64,000 nt of DNA from Alphaproteobacteria bacterium (GCA_017649895.1 JAGCFW010000007.1:1-64000); one strand, 5' to 3'. Counted from the first letter of the stretch, positions 40,701-50,114 are shown. The notes: a model not told the origin generated them from the letters alone. A program made the numbers and translations.

Positions 40701-40806
40701 CTCTCACCCCGATTTTCCGCAAGTTTAAGTATCCGAAGAGAAGAATCAGAATCATAAAAACCAGAGTAGTGATAGGACGTTTTATGGAAAAATTACATAT
40801 ATTCAT
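37762..40806 (-). CDS. RND efflux transporter, inner-membrane permease (HAE1 type)
   Basis: A 1,014-residue proton-driven pump of the AcrB/MexB superfamily. The signs are the N-terminal FSIKRPITTLVFMILI helix, the periplasmic VREYPNIEVPTISVSTTYTG start, the TM4 proton relay aspartates in GIVVDDAILVLENIQRHIE, and the repeated second half (ALASQFESFKHPLIVMLSVP). Most members expel drugs, detergents or fatty acids. It overlaps its adaptor gene by 4 bases. No TolC-type outer-membrane channel gene is next to it, so the channel must be encoded elsewhere. Confidence 0.94.
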   Translation of the reverse strand: MNICNFSIKRPITTLVFMILILLFGYLNLRKIGVREYPNIEVPTISVSTTYTGASSSIVETKITQQVENAVAGIEGLDNIQSTSKDGRSNVKLEFSIDRDLDNATNDVRDRVSRIYNRLPDGADLPVIRKYDTGGFPCVMISVSAPMSGMEITDYLNRYILDKFSVIEGVASVDIAGNQEKSMRIWLNKEQMAARNITVEDVENAIRTENVEYPAGRIESKFMEFPITINRQYSSPKDFEKIIISRDEQGHPIRISDIAKVVIDTKSNRRFFEANGEPSVAIQISKSQTADVIQIAKDVRAMIQTLQKSLPKGMTMSILRDESQFINDSIKEVFYSLMIAAVLVFLIIFVFIGSIRAAIITAITVPVSIIGSFIVLNSLGYTINMLTLLAMVLAIGIVVDDAILVLENIQRHIENGESTMEAAKNGSSQVLFAVISTTVVLLSVFLPISMLPGKTGKMFTEFSVAMSASVCLSSFVALTLTPMLCSRFLRIVDKADKFNMWVENIVRKSGKFYQNVLINLLNYKKYIVTTFVAIVAIVGVFFTILPGEYEPKEDRNSIFLKISAREGAGYYVMRDYAQKILKKIKGVLDEGIAKNITTTVPGFGDADGAVNSGHISIEFINSENRKKSTFEIAAEFKKQLGEIAGVSVSPILPMGIGASGSHALQFVVGGPDYEELAQWKNIVLEELKKYPGISDVDCNYKETTPKFFVNVDKDRAGDLNISAKTIGSTLETMLGSKQVTTYIDGGREYDVILQADRESRSDMRDVSNIYVRSKSNLLVPLDNLIEIKESGTPRSLARHDRTRCITFSGNISPGYAMSDVLNYVEAKVKTKLPEYAQMFYRGQSKDYKESDGSMLFIFSLAVLISYLALASQFESFKHPLIVMLSVPLGGLGALMALYFLGYTMNIYSQIGLIMLIGLNSKHGILIVEFANQLRESGMGMREALLEAARLRLRPIMMTGISTVAGAIPLMLATGASCVSRQNLGIVEVFGGISGILLTLLVVPIGYILLNREDS

Positions 40807-41867
40807 TCGATTCCATCCGTGTTTTCGGAATCTTTGAAGACCTTTACGACATCTCCGTCGGAAATTTTTACGACTCCGTCAACAATCACTGTGTCTGATG
40901 AAGTCAGTCCTTTCGTAACCTCGACAAGATGGTCTCGCCTCTCCCCTATTTCGATTTCTCTTTGTTTTGCTCTATTTTCAGAGTCTACGACATACACATA
41001 ATGCTTTTCTCCGACGTTCAAAATCGCGCTTTCTGAAACCTGAATAGCATTTCTATCCTGCATTTCTATAATAACATTCAGCATCATACCAGATCGCAAA
41101 AAATAGTTGTCATTGTCTATGATTCCGCGGACAGAAATGCTTCTTGATGTCGCGGATATTCGCGGAGATATCGCCTGCACTGTTCCGTGGAATTTTTTTC
41201 CGGGCAGAGCAATGCTGGTTGCCTCGATTTTGCAGCCGTTCGTGATCAAAGACAGGTATTTTTCTGGCACTGAAAAATCAACTTTTATCTTTTTGATATC
41301 ATCTATGGTTGTAATTATCGTTCCGGGAGAAAGCATCGCTCCGACACTTATTTTCCTGATTCCCAGCATTCCGTCAAACGGAGCGACAATAGTTCGTTCT
41401 TTTATTTCCTCTTCCACCTCATCCAATTTGGCTTGCGCATCTTGAACTCTGGTGTTTTGAAGGTCGAATTCCTTTGACGCGATAACATTTCTTTTTTTCA
41501 GCGTTGAAATTCGAGTTAATTCTCTCTGTTGCTCCTGAAGATTAATTTCCGCCTGCTTTTTTATAGCCAGTTGTTTATCTATATTTTGTTGAACGAGAAC
41601 ATCCCCTTTCTTTACGAAATCACAATCGGAAAAATTTACTTTAGTAACTTTTTGAGCCACGCTGGAGGTAATGTCTACCGACTCATTTGAAACAGCTGTC
41701 CCGATAAATTCCAAAACCGTATGAATTTTTGATTCCGTAACTTGGCTGACCTTTACTGAAACTCGCGGTCTGGCTCTGACTTTTGATGTGCCAGCTCCAT
41801 CAAATAATTTATAAATCAAAACCAACAGAATAAGGGAAATGACCACCCAAACTTTTTTCACCTTCAT
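40803..41867 (-). CDS. RND efflux periplasmic adaptor (membrane fusion protein)
   Basis: The adaptor of the RND pump. It starts with an uncleaved membrane anchor (VWVVISLILLVLIYKLF), followed by the split lipoyl domain (VDITSSVAQKVTKVNFSDCDFVKKGDVL and IVAPFDGMLGIRKISVGAMLSPG), a coiled-coil hairpin between them (QAEINLQEQQRELTRISTLKKR onward), a beta-barrel domain and a membrane-proximal domain. At 354 residues it is of normal length. It is cotranscribed with the permease (ATGA overlap). Confidence 0.92.
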   Translation of the reverse strand: MKVKKVWVVISLILLVLIYKLFDGAGTSKVRARPRVSVKVSQVTESKIHTVLEFIGTAVSNESVDITSSVAQKVTKVNFSDCDFVKKGDVLVQQNIDKQLAIKKQAEINLQEQQRELTRISTLKKRNVIASKEFDLQNTRVQDAQAKLDEVEEEIKERTIVAPFDGMLGIRKISVGAMLSPGTIITTIDDIKKIKVDFSVPEKYLSLITNGCKIEATSIALPGKKFHGTVQAISPRISATSRSISVRGIIDNDNYFLRSGMMLNVIIEMQDRNAIQVSESAILNVGEKHYVYVVDSENRAKQREIEIGERRDHLVEVTKGLTSSDTVIVDGVVKISDGDVVKVFKDSENTDGIE

Positions 41868-41979
41868 ATCTCAAAAGTACCATAAAACTCAATTGAGTAT
41901 ACCAAAAAGATATTAATAGACAGTTAATTTTGCAAAAAATTTAAGATTCAGAGAGTTTAATTCAAGGATATTTGTCACA

Positions 41980-42984
41980 TCACAACATCGACTGATAATT
42001 AATCCCTATGGCGTCCCTTACCTCTTGCAGAGTTTGATTGGCAACGATCGCGGCTTTTTTACTGCCTTCGGAAATTATCTCCAGGAGATCTTTTTTCTTC
42101 AACGTCGCTCTTTTTTCGCGGATTGGCAGCAACATTTTTTGTAAAACGTCATTTAGCAAAGATTTTAACACTATATCGCCGAGTCCACCTTTGCGATATC
42201 TCGCCTTCAGGTCATCGATTTCGCTTTTTTCATCGTAAAAAGCGTCGAGATACGTAAACACGACATTGCCTTCGACCTGTCCCGGATCGGAAATTCTAAT
42301 GTGATTCGGATCAGTGTACATAGACCAAATTTTTTTCTTCACCGTCTCCGCAGAATCGCTCAGAAATATCGCGTTATTCAAAGACTTGCTCGCCTTCGCT
42401 TTGCCGTCGATTCCCACCAAACGCGACGTCTTACTCAGCTGCGCTTTGGCTTCTTTCAGGCAATCTGTGTTGTAAGTTCGATTGAACCGACGAACTACCT
42501 CGTTGCAAAGCTCGATGAGAGGCAACTGATCCTCTCCGACAGGAATAATTTCCGCCTTAAACGCAGTAATATCCGCCGCTTGACTCACCGGATAACAGAA
42601 AAACCCCACGGGAATGGTATCGCCATATCCTTTTTGCTGGATTTCATTTTTTACCGTTGGATTTCTCTCCAATCGTGAGGTGGTTACGAGATTCATGTAG
42701 TACATCACCAATTCTGGTAGCGCGGAAATTTGAGATTGCACAAAAATCGTCGAAACGTTCGGATCTATCCCTACCGAAATGTAGTCGGCGACAACCTCCA
42801 ACAGGCTTTCCTGGATTTTGGAAGGATTTGCAAAATAGTCGGTCAACGCCTGGACATCCGCCACCATCACATACTGATCATACTGATGCTGCAGCGCAAC
42901 TCGATTTTTCAGTGTACCGATGTAATGCCCGAGATGAAGGCAACCCGTCGGCCTATCACCCGTCAGCGCAATCTTCCTATCCAT
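41980..42984 (-). CDS. trpS: Tryptophanyl-tRNA synthetase
   Basis: Class I synthetase for tRNA-Trp. The HIGH motif is GCLHLGHYIG and the KMSKS loop is KASKSLNNAIFLSD, with GEDQLPLIELCNEVVRRFN before it. The ATG at 42984 (MDRKIALTGDRPTG) was chosen because GAGGA lies 8 bases upstream; an upstream in-frame ATG at 43044 lies inside the tRNA-Leu gene and would add 20 unrelated residues. At 334 residues it has the usual length. Confidence 0.95.
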   Translation of the reverse strand: MDRKIALTGDRPTGCLHLGHYIGTLKNRVALQHQYDQYVMVADVQALTDYFANPSKIQESLLEVVADYISVGIDPNVSTIFVQSQISALPELVMYYMNLVTTSRLERNPTVKNEIQQKGYGDTIPVGFFCYPVSQAADITAFKAEIIPVGEDQLPLIELCNEVVRRFNRTYNTDCLKEAKAQLSKTSRLVGIDGKAKASKSLNNAIFLSDSAETVKKKIWSMYTDPNHIRISDPGQVEGNVVFTYLDAFYDEKSEIDDLKARYRKGGLGDIVLKSLLNDVLQKMLLPIREKRATLKKKDLLEIISEGSKKAAIVANQTLQEVRDAIGINYQSML

Positions 42985-43000
42985 GATAAATCCTCTAAAG

Positions 43001-43087
43001 TGGTGCCCTTGGCCGGAATCGAACCAGCACATCCTAATGGACAACAGATTTTGAGTCTGTCGCGTCTACCAGTTCCGCCACAAGGGC
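43001..43087 (-). tRNA. tRNA-Leu (anticodon CAA)
   Basis: The 87-base class II tRNA has acceptor stem GCCCTTG/CAAGGGC, anticodon stem ACAGA/TCTGT around CTCAAAA (anticodon CAA), a long variable arm (GTCCATTAGGAT) and a GGTTCGATTCC T arm. CCA is encoded at 43001-43003 (tgg on the plus strand). It ends 16 bases before the trpS start codon, so the two may share a transcript. Confidence 0.95.
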
Positions 43088-43302
43088 AACTACGCATTAT
43101 GAATACATTAAATTCGGATTCGATGCAATAGTTAACAAAAAATAAATATGAAAAATCGCCAACGATACTCGACTAAGCAACCTTAAGCTTTTTTACCTCC
43201 GCTTGTTCTTGGATTTCGCAATTCGAAAAGATATCCGCAAAATTTTATAAAAACCTTGCACTTCAAAACAAAAACTGCGATGCTCAAGAACGAGGGACTT
43301 AA

Positions 43303-43318
43303 AAGTTATTGATAACTT
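43303..43318. repeat. 7-bp perfect inverted repeat upstream of ettA
   Basis: AAGTTAT and ATAACTT flank a TG centre, about 36 bases before the ettA start. The compact dyad looks like an operator for a dimeric regulator. The rest of the 266-base gap (43088-43353) holds no gene signal I can support. Confidence 0.4.
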
Positions 43319-43353
43319 AGTAAAAATTGTACGAACAATAGATTGGGTGTTAA

Positions 43354-45033
43354 ATGTCTTCTTATCAGTATATCTACGTCATGAAGGGAGTTTCAAAAGT
43401 TTATCCAGGGGGAAAGCAAATCTTAAAAGAAACCTGGTTGTCATTCTTTCCTGACGCAAAAATCGGGATTATAGGAAAAAACGGAGCTGGTAAATCCACT
43501 TTGATGAAAATTATGGCGGGACTGGATACGAGTTACAATGGAGAGGCTTGGCTCGCAAAAGGTGCAACCGTGGGATATCTTCCGCAAGAACCGGAGCTGG
43601 ACGGAGATAAAAGCGTTTACGAAAATATCATTTCAGGGTTGCAGGATCAGAAGAATCTCTTAGATGAATTCGATAACATTTCCGCGAAATTTGCCGAAGA
43701 AATGTCAGACGAAGAAATGAATGATTTAATTGCTCGTCAGGGAGAGTTGCAAGAGCAGATCGATTCGCTCAATCTCTGGGATTTAAATCGTTCAATAGAG
43801 ATAGCAATGGATGCATTGCGGTGTCCTCCATCTGAAGAACTGGTAAAAAATCTCTCGGGAGGAGAAAAAAGAAGAGTAGCTCTGTGCAAGCTGCTTTTGC
43901 AAAAACCCGATTTGCTTTTACTCGACGAACCGACCAACCATCTTGATGCCGAATCCATCGCTTGGCTGGAAAAACATTTGCAAGATTACAGAGGGGCAGT
44001 CGTTTTGGTGACTCACGACAGATATTTCCTGGATAATGTTGTCGGATGGATTTTGGAGATAGATCGAGGAAATACCTATCCGTTTGAAGGAAATTACTCC
44101 GCGTGGCTAGATATGTATCAAAAACGTTTGGCTCAGGAGGATAAGAAAGAAGAAGATCGCCGAAAAATTTTGTCGCAAGAGTTAGAGTGGGTTAGACAAT
44201 CACCAAAGGCGCGCCAAGCAAAAAGCAAAGCTCGACTGAACGCCTATAATGAGATGCTGCAGCAAGAAGAAACAAAATCTTACAACACTTCGACTTTATA
44301 CATACCATCAGGACCACGTCTCGGAAATTCCGTGATAAAGGTCGAAAGTCTGAGTAAATCATTTGGAGATAAACTGCTTTTCGATGATTTATCTTTTGAA
44401 ATTGTTCCGGGGAGCATTGTTGGAGTCATTGGAGCAAACGGAGCCGGAAAATCTACACTATTTAAAATATTAACAGGGAAGGAAAATCAAGATTCTGGAA
44501 CTGTTTCGTTCGGAGAAACCGTAAAGTTAGCTTACGTTGATCAGAGTCGTGACAATTTGGATGATAAAAAAACAGTTTGGGAAGAGATTTCCGATTCACT
44601 TGATGAAGTTGAATTGGGAAAAAGAAGATGTCCGAGCCGTGCTTATGTTTCGTACTTTGGATTTAAGGGAACAGATCAACAAAAATACATTAACCAGCTG
44701 TCGGGAGGAGAGCGTAACCGAGTTCATCTCGCGAAAATGCTGAAGTCAGGAGCAAATGTTTTACTTTTGGACGAACCTACAAATGATTTGGATGTCGAGA
44801 CCCTTCGCAATCTCGAAAATGCCTTGTTGAATTTTGCCGGTTGCGCCGTTGTCATAAGTCACGATAGATGGTTCTTAGATAGAATTGCCACACATATTTT
44901 GGCTTTCGAAGGAGACAGTAAAGTCGAGTGGTTCCAGGGCGATTTTTCTTCGTATGAAGAAGATAAAAAAAGACGTCTCGGCATTACGGAAATTGTCCCT
45001 AGCCGTATTCGATACAAAAAATTGACTCGTTAG
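43354..45033 (+). CDS. ettA: Energy-dependent translational throttle protein EttA (ABC-F)
   Basis: A soluble ABC-F ATPase that binds the ribosomal E site and gates the first elongation step according to ATP/ADP ratio. Two ABC modules are intact: the first with GKNGAGKST, LSGGEKRRVAL and LLLLDEPTNHLD, the second with GANGAGKST, LSGGERNRVHLAK and LLLDEPTNDLD. The arm region and the P-site interaction motif linker (AQEDKKEEDRRKILSQELEW) lie between them. Length 559 and the N-terminal SYQYIYVMKGVSKVYPGGKQ fit EttA rather than Uup or YheS. It is followed by the HAD gene after 9 bases. Confidence 0.93.
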   Translation: MSSYQYIYVMKGVSKVYPGGKQILKETWLSFFPDAKIGIIGKNGAGKSTLMKIMAGLDTSYNGEAWLAKGATVGYLPQEPELDGDKSVYENIISGLQDQKNLLDEFDNISAKFAEEMSDEEMNDLIARQGELQEQIDSLNLWDLNRSIEIAMDALRCPPSEELVKNLSGGEKRRVALCKLLLQKPDLLLLDEPTNHLDAESIAWLEKHLQDYRGAVVLVTHDRYFLDNVVGWILEIDRGNTYPFEGNYSAWLDMYQKRLAQEDKKEEDRRKILSQELEWVRQSPKARQAKSKARLNAYNEMLQQEETKSYNTSTLYIPSGPRLGNSVIKVESLSKSFGDKLLFDDLSFEIVPGSIVGVIGANGAGKSTLFKILTGKENQDSGTVSFGETVKLAYVDQSRDNLDDKKTVWEEISDSLDEVELGKRRCPSRAYVSYFGFKGTDQQKYINQLSGGERNRVHLAKMLKSGANVLLLDEPTNDLDVETLRNLENALLNFAGCAVVISHDRWFLDRIATHILAFEGDSKVEWFQGDFSSYEEDKKRRLGITEIVPSRIRYKKLTR

Positions 45034-45042
45034 GAGGCGATC

Positions 45043-46071
45043 GTGAGAATTAATGGAGATATTTTTTCGGTTGCTGACTCGTACAATACTCTTTTTGTCG
45101 ATATGTACGGGGTTTTATTTGACGGAGCTGAATTTTATAACGGAACCCTTGCTACCCTGAAAAAATTAAGGGATATGGGGAAGAAAATAGTTCTGCTTTC
45201 CAATACCTCGCAACTTTCAAGAAGTGCCATGCGTGGTTATGCCGAAAAAGGTATGAAATGTGGCACACACTATGACTATTTTATTACGGCTGGAGAACTT
45301 CTTCACGATATTCTTCTTCATCATAAAGATATTTTCAGTAATCAGATCGGGAAAGAATTTTATACGGTAAAGTGCCTATTTATGGGAAATATGGATGCCT
45401 TCAAAAATACGGGAATTTCAATATCCGACATGTATGAAAACGCCGATTTGGTTTATGTCGCATCGCCGAGAGCTCATTATGGATCTGTTCGGATTGATAA
45501 TTTGTATGACGAAAACGGCGATAAAGTTGAGATTGAAGAATTTCTTAGCAAAGATTGGAAAAAATTAAAAGATTATCAAGGTCGCAGAGGACTAGCCGAA
45601 TTTTCGTTACAATTGGAGAAGCTTGCGGCATTGGGAAAGACGTTATTTTTATCCAATCCAGATGTATTTGCTCCCTTTAGAATTGATAATGATAAGTATC
45701 CGGTTGTGACCCAGGGAGCTATCGGTTTTTATTACGAAAAATTTTTCGGAGGAAAGGTTCTTTATTTCGGAAAACCTTTCAAAGAAATATTCGGTTTTGC
45801 CAAAAAAGTTTCTTTATCTGAAAAGGATAAAATTCTGATGATTGGAGACACATTGTGGACGGATATTTTGGGGGCACATAATGCAAAAATGGATTCTGCC
45901 TTGGTTATGACAGGTGTATCTGGTGAGTTTTTTCGAAAAATGCAGGGAAAACCGATTACTGAAAAATTAGAAATTCTTTCTACTCGAATTGGGGCGAAAT
46001 TGTCTTATGCTCCACAGAATTTAAAAAATCCTACCTACATGTTGAGGCATTTTTGTGCAGATCCGAAGTAG
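45043..46071 (+). CDS. HAD-superfamily class IIA hydrolase (TIGR01459-like)
   Basis: A HAD-type phosphatase of the NagD/PGP-like IIA class. The first motif reads VDMYGVLFDG, with the nucleophile Asp and the Tyr variant in place of the second acidic residue, as in the TIGR01459 subgroup (which commonly has DxWG). LLSNTSQLSR is motif II, GKPFKEIFGFA carries the Lys of motif III, and MIGDTLWTDILGAHNAKM is motif IV. The substrate is unknown. It starts with GTG behind a perfect AGGAGG and follows ettA closely. Length 342 is longer than the usual 290, with an insert around residues 165-190. Confidence 0.83.
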   Translation: MRINGDIFSVADSYNTLFVDMYGVLFDGAEFYNGTLATLKKLRDMGKKIVLLSNTSQLSRSAMRGYAEKGMKCGTHYDYFITAGELLHDILLHHKDIFSNQIGKEFYTVKCLFMGNMDAFKNTGISISDMYENADLVYVASPRAHYGSVRIDNLYDENGDKVEIEEFLSKDWKKLKDYQGRRGLAEFSLQLEKLAALGKTLFLSNPDVFAPFRIDNDKYPVVTQGAIGFYYEKFFGGKVLYFGKPFKEIFGFAKKVSLSEKDKILMIGDTLWTDILGAHNAKMDSALVMTGVSGEFFRKMQGKPITEKLEILSTRIGAKLSYAPQNLKNPTYMLRHFCADPK

Positions 46072-46168
46072 ATAGATCGCGCTTTTTATCTGCTGTTAGA
46101 CTTCTATAAACGTCTTTTTTGTTGTATCATTCAATCCAAGTTTTGATTATTGTTATTTGGAGTTTTTT

Positions 46169-48733
46169 ATGTCCTTAGATATTTCGGAAATTACGCCGTA
46201 TAATTTTGCTGTTGTAGAACCAAAGTGGCAGAAGTTTTGGATAGATAACCATTCTTTTAAAACCCAAAATCGTCAAAACAAGAAGTACTATGTTTTGGAA
46301 ATGTTTATGTATCCGTCGGGAAAGGTGCACATTGGTCACGTGAGAAATTACACGATTGGAGATATCGTTGCGAGATACAAAAGAGCCTGTGGATTCGACG
46401 TTTTGCATCCGGTCGGATGGGATGCTTTCGGACTTCCTGCCGAAAATGCTGCGCTGAAACAAAAATCTCATCCGAAGGATTGGACTTACAAAAACATAGA
46501 AACAATGAAAAAACAAATTCGCGCTCTGGGGTTCTCATACGACTGGGAAAGAGAGTTTGCGACCTGCGACGAGGAGTATTACGGATTTCAGCAGAAGATA
46601 TTTTTAGCTTTGTACAAAAAAGGATTAGTTTACAGAAAGAAGTCCGAAGTTAATTGGGACCCTGTCGATAATTGCGTCTTGGCAAACGAACAGGTGATCG
46701 ACGGAAGAGGTTGGCGTTCAGGGGCATTAGTCGAGAAGAAAATGCTGTCTCAGTGGTTTTTCAGAATAACGGATTACGCAGACGAACTTCTGAACGAGCT
46801 TGATAACCTAAAGGGTTGGCCTGAAAATGTAAAGACCATGCAGAGAAATTGGATTGGAAAGTCTGAAGGATGCTCGATTAATTTCTCGTGCGATAACGGT
46901 GATCAAATTACGGTTTTCTCGACCAGGCCTGAAACTTTATACGGAGCGACTTTTTTGGCGATTTCTCCAGATCATCCTTTAGCTAAAAAAATTGCGGTGT
47001 CCAACAAAGCCGTCAGGGATTTTATTTCTGAGTTAAAGAAAGGTTCGGTTTCTCAGCAAATGCTCGATAAGCAAGAAAAGCAAGGAATCGATACAGGCCT
47101 TACCGTCAAGCATCCATTTTTGGACAAAAGATTACCAGTGTATATTGCCAACTTCGTACTCATGGATTACGGAACCGGAGCGATATTCGCAACTCCGGCT
47201 CATGACGAAAGAGACTATGATTTTGCGGTAAAATACAACTTGCCGATTATCTCCGTAATTAAGTCAGAGAATAGTGAAGTCCCCTACTTCGGTGACGGCA
47301 TCTTATTCAATTCGGAATTTTTAGACGGACTTTCCGTGGTCGAAGCTCGAAAGAGAGTTATTGAAGAGATTGATAAAAGAGATCTCGGAAAGAAAGAAAT
47401 ATTCTTCAAGCTTCGAGACTGGGGAGTTTCCCGCCAGCGGTACTGGGGCTGCCCTATTCCGATGGTTTATTGTCCTAAGTGCGGAACAGTTCCTCTGAAA
47501 GAAGAGGATTTACCGCTAAGGCTTCCTGATGATGTAAATTTTTCAGGTACCGGAAATCCTTTAGATCAGCATCCTCATTGGAAACACATAAAATGTCCGA
47601 TTTGCGGAGGCGACGCAACGAGAGAAACCGATACTTTGGATACCTTCGTTGATTCGTCTTGGTATTTTCTCAGATTCTGCGTAGGGAAAGAATCAAAAGA
47701 TCTGCTGGACAAAAGTAACGTCAATCAGTGGATGACCGTTGACCAATACATCGGAGGGGTTGAGCATGCCATTCTGCATTTGCTCTATGCGAGATTCTTT
47801 ACAAAAGCACTGGCGGATTGCAGTTTGGTTAATGTACGAGAGCCGTTTACCAATCTCTTTACTCAAGGAATGGTTTGCAGCGTTACTTTTAAAAATGAGC
47901 AGGGAGAATGGCTCTTCCCAAGTGAAGTTCGAAAGAATGAAAAAGGTGAATTTATAGAGATCGCGACAGGAAAAAAAGTTATAGTGGGTCGTTTGGAAAA
48001 AATGAGTAAGTCCAAGAAGAACGTAGTTGATCCTGACGTGATTGTGAAAACTTACGGAGCGGACGCATTGAGGTTATTCGTCGTTTCAGATACTCCTGCC
48101 GACAGAGACTTTCCGTGGTCAGATGAGGGGCTCGACGGAAGTTGGCGATTCATAAATCGAGTTTGGCGTCTGTTTGTATATCTAAAGGACAAGGGAATTT
48201 GCGCTTTGGCCACACGAGATATTGAACTTTCTTCGTTAAGCGAGGAAATGCAAAACTTGTACAAAGGATTTCACAAAACGATCAAGGATGTCACTGTTTC
48301 GTTCGAATCTCAATCGATGAACAAGGCAATTGCGTATATCCGAGAATCGATAAATTGCATCTATGCTGTTCTGGATAAAGCAGAAGATAATGTTTCGTTA
48401 TTCTCTGTCGTTGTGAGAGATTTAATTAAACTTTTAGCACCAATCGCTCCGCATATTTGTGAAGAAGCTTGGTCGATGTTCGGATTTAGTAATTTGGTTT
48501 CTGAAAATGAGTGGCCGAAATTCTGTGAAAAGTACATTGTGGTATCAACGATAAATCTTCCAATACAAATAAACGGAAAATTGCGAGGAACTATAGATGT
48601 TGCTCCTAATGCTCCCGAGGATGAAGTTATTCAAAAAGCGTTGGAAGTAAATAATGTGAAAAAGGTGATAGGCGACAAGCCGATCAGGAAAAAGATTTTT
48701 ATAAAAGGAAAGATAATTAATTTTGTGGTATAG
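46169..48733 (+). CDS. leuS: Leucyl-tRNA synthetase
   Basis: Class I synthetase for tRNA-Leu. The HIGH motif appears as [15 protein letters not shown], the zinc-like knot as CPKCGTV and CPICGG, the CP1 editing domain contains [14 protein letters not shown] and the [15 protein letters not shown] block with the editing Asp, and the KMSKS loop is [13 protein letters not shown]. The C-terminal anticodon and tail domains are complete. The ATG at 46169 has TGGAG 6 bases ahead; a TTG further upstream would add four residues. The 3' end overlaps lptE by 11 bases. Confidence 0.97.
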   Translation: MSLDISEITPYNFAVVEPKWQKFWIDNHSFKTQNRQNKKYYVLEMFMYPSGKVHIGHVRNYTIGDIVARYKRACGFDVLHPVGWDAFGLPAENAALKQKSHPKDWTYKNIETMKKQIRALGFSYDWEREFATCDEEYYGFQQKIFLALYKKGLVYRKKSEVNWDPVDNCVLANEQVIDGRGWRSGALVEKKMLSQWFFRITDYADELLNELDNLKGWPENVKTMQRNWIGKSEGCSINFSCDNGDQITVFSTRPETLYGATFLAISPDHPLAKKIAVSNKAVRDFISELKKGSVSQQMLDKQEKQGIDTGLTVKHPFLDKRLPVYIANFVLMDYGTGAIFATPAHDERDYDFAVKYNLPIISVIKSENSEVPYFGDGILFNSEFLDGLSVVEARKRVIEEIDKRDLGKKEIFFKLRDWGVSRQRYWGCPIPMVYCPKCGTVPLKEEDLPLRLPDDVNFSGTGNPLDQHPHWKHIKCPICGGDATRETDTLDTFVDSSWYFLRFCVGKESKDLLDKSNVNQWMTVDQYIGGVEHAILHLLYARFFTKALADCSLVNVREPFTNLFTQGMVCSVTFKNEQGEWLFPSEVRKNEKGEFIEIATGKKVIVGRLEKMSKSKKNVVDPDVIVKTYGADALRLFVVSDTPADRDFPWSDEGLDGSWRFINRVWRLFVYLKDKGICALATRDIELSSLSEEMQNLYKGFHKTIKDVTVSFESQSMNKAIAYIRESINCIYAVLDKAEDNVSLFSVVVRDLIKLLAPIAPHICEEAWSMFGFSNLVSENEWPKFCEKYIVVSTINLPIQINGKLRGTIDVAPNAPEDEVIQKALEVNNVKKVIGDKPIRKKIFIKGKIINFVV

Positions 48734-49190
48734 ATTAGGTATATTTTTACTGTGCTGCGGATGCTCAGTTCGTCCGCTGCATGAGTTTAGAACGGAATCC
48801 GAGTATCAGAATAATATCCATGTGGATGTTATTGCAGAGAAGAATGGACAGATGCTTCGGGGATATTTGCAGGATCTGATACGAGATTTGGATGTTTCTG
48901 ACGAAAAATATGTTTTATCCGTGAATCTCCAAGAAAAAAGAATTCCTTACGCATTAGCGGATGACTGTAATGCTCAGCGAGTGAAGGTTAATTTGATTGC
49001 AAATATTGTTTTGAAAAATGCGGAAGGAAAGAATGTTGTCGTTACATCAGTCACCGGATCAACCACTCGAAACATTGCGAATGCGCAAGGAGATGTTTTA
49101 TTATCTATGTATGATGGGGTGGGCGACGCCGTATTGAAAGATTTGGCGTTCAGAATTGTTGAAAATTTGAAGATTGCTTTGGTGAAGTGA
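48723..49190 (+). CDS. lptE: LPS-assembly lipoprotein LptE
   Basis: LptE plugs the LptD barrel and helps deliver LPS to the outer leaflet. The 155-residue protein begins with a lipoprotein signal ([15 protein letters not shown]; lipid Cys at about residue 14) followed by the CSVRPLH stretch typical of alphaproteobacterial LptE (often CGFRPLY). It starts with TTG, which overlaps the leuS stop, and ends overlapping the holA start. The weak sequence match alone would not be enough; the leuS-lptE-holA order makes the assignment firm. Confidence 0.85.
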   Translation: MWYRLGIFLLCCGCSVRPLHEFRTESEYQNNIHVDVIAEKNGQMLRGYLQDLIRDLDVSDEKYVLSVNLQEKRIPYALADDCNAQRVKVNLIANIVLKNAEGKNVVVTSVTGSTTRNIANAQGDVLLSMYDGVGDAVLKDLAFRIVENLKIALVK

Positions 49191-49960
49191 AGTTAGAATT
49201 TAAAAGTGTGCCGTATAACATCAAAGAAGGACAGATATTCTTCCTCTACGGTAATTACAAAAAGGCTTTCGATTTGTTTTGCGATTTCGTTGCGTCAAAA
49301 TTAAAGGAAAAACGCGCCAACGTACGAATGAAAAATTGCACCATCGCAGAATATGAAAAGAGCCAAAATTTTTCTCAATGCGATTTATTTGGAAGTAAAA
49401 TAACTTGCTACTGTATCAGAGGAATTGAGGATAAGCATCTGGAGAAAATCCAGAATTTTCCGGAAGAGAACAGTGTCTTTATTCTGGAAAGCGGAGATTT
49501 TTTTAAGTCCAAAAAAGTCACAGACACGCTGATAAAAAATCCAAATGTATTGGCTTTGGCATCGTTTAATAACAATATGACTTTTCTGTCTCTTTGTAAT
49601 ATGATTCTGCCGAAGTTGCCGTCGGTTATTTACAACGAAGTTGTAAAAATCATAAATGAAACAGACGAAGGATTGATATCTTTGTTCAGGAAATTGTCGC
49701 TGCTTTTGGATGACGGAAATCTGGAGGATTTGAAGGATTACATAAAAAACAAGCAGTCATTCTTAGACAACCTTGAAGATATTTCGTTAATTAGGTTCAT
49801 GTTGCAGGCTGCAATTAAGGCGAATATCTTCGGAAAAGATCAAAGTTATACGGGCTTGGATTTAAAGCAGAAAATTCACTTCCTCATGGACGCCGAAATC
49901 AAACAGAAATCGGAATATCCTTTCAATAAAAATTATTTGCGGAAAAATTTAGCGGTCTGA
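49187..49960 (+). CDS. holA: DNA polymerase III subunit delta (HolA), short form
   Basis: The clamp-loader delta subunit, which opens the sliding clamp. The assignment rests on position after lptE, the N-terminal EGQIFFLYGNYKKAFDLFCDFV stretch (the delta version of a degenerate P-loop region), and a helical C-terminal half with LEDISLIRFMLQAA. At 257 residues it is well below the family norm of about 330-345, and the usual GEDxxL Walker-like motif is reduced to LYGNY. The GTG start overlaps the lptE stop. It may be a fast-evolving, shortened delta. Confidence 0.75.
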   Translation: MKLEFKSVPYNIKEGQIFFLYGNYKKAFDLFCDFVASKLKEKRANVRMKNCTIAEYEKSQNFSQCDLFGSKITCYCIRGIEDKHLEKIQNFPEENSVFILESGDFFKSKKVTDTLIKNPNVLALASFNNNMTFLSLCNMILPKLPSVIYNEVVKIINETDEGLISLFRKLSLLLDDGNLEDLKDYIKNKQSFLDNLEDISLIRFMLQAAIKANIFGKDQSYTGLDLKQKIHFLMDAEIKQKSEYPFNKNYLRKNLAV

Positions 49961-49991
49961 TTAAGACAGAACATTCGAAAATTCTGAATCA

Positions 49992-50042
49992 AGGTGCTGC
50001 TCTCTCGGCTTAAAATTTTGGTGACACAAGCACGCAGCACCT
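49992..50042. repeat. Long inverted repeat after holA
   Basis: AGGTGCTGC (49992-50000) and GCAGCACCT (50034-50042) form a perfect 9-bp stem with a 33-base loop. The stem may extend through GAATC (49986-49990) and GATTC (50049-50053). It lies in the 154-base gap between convergent holA and the ankyrin gene. It could be a terminator or a structured RNA, but no T run follows. Confidence 0.45.
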
Positions 50043-50114
50043 CCTCAAGATTCTTAAGGTACAGTACACCTTCTCAAAAAAGACATTTTCACAGCAGGGT
50101 ACTCTTCTGTTTTT

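Noticed and set aside
46098-46120. AGAC/GTCT hairpin plus T6 after the HAD gene
   Set aside because: The stem is only four base pairs, too weak to call.
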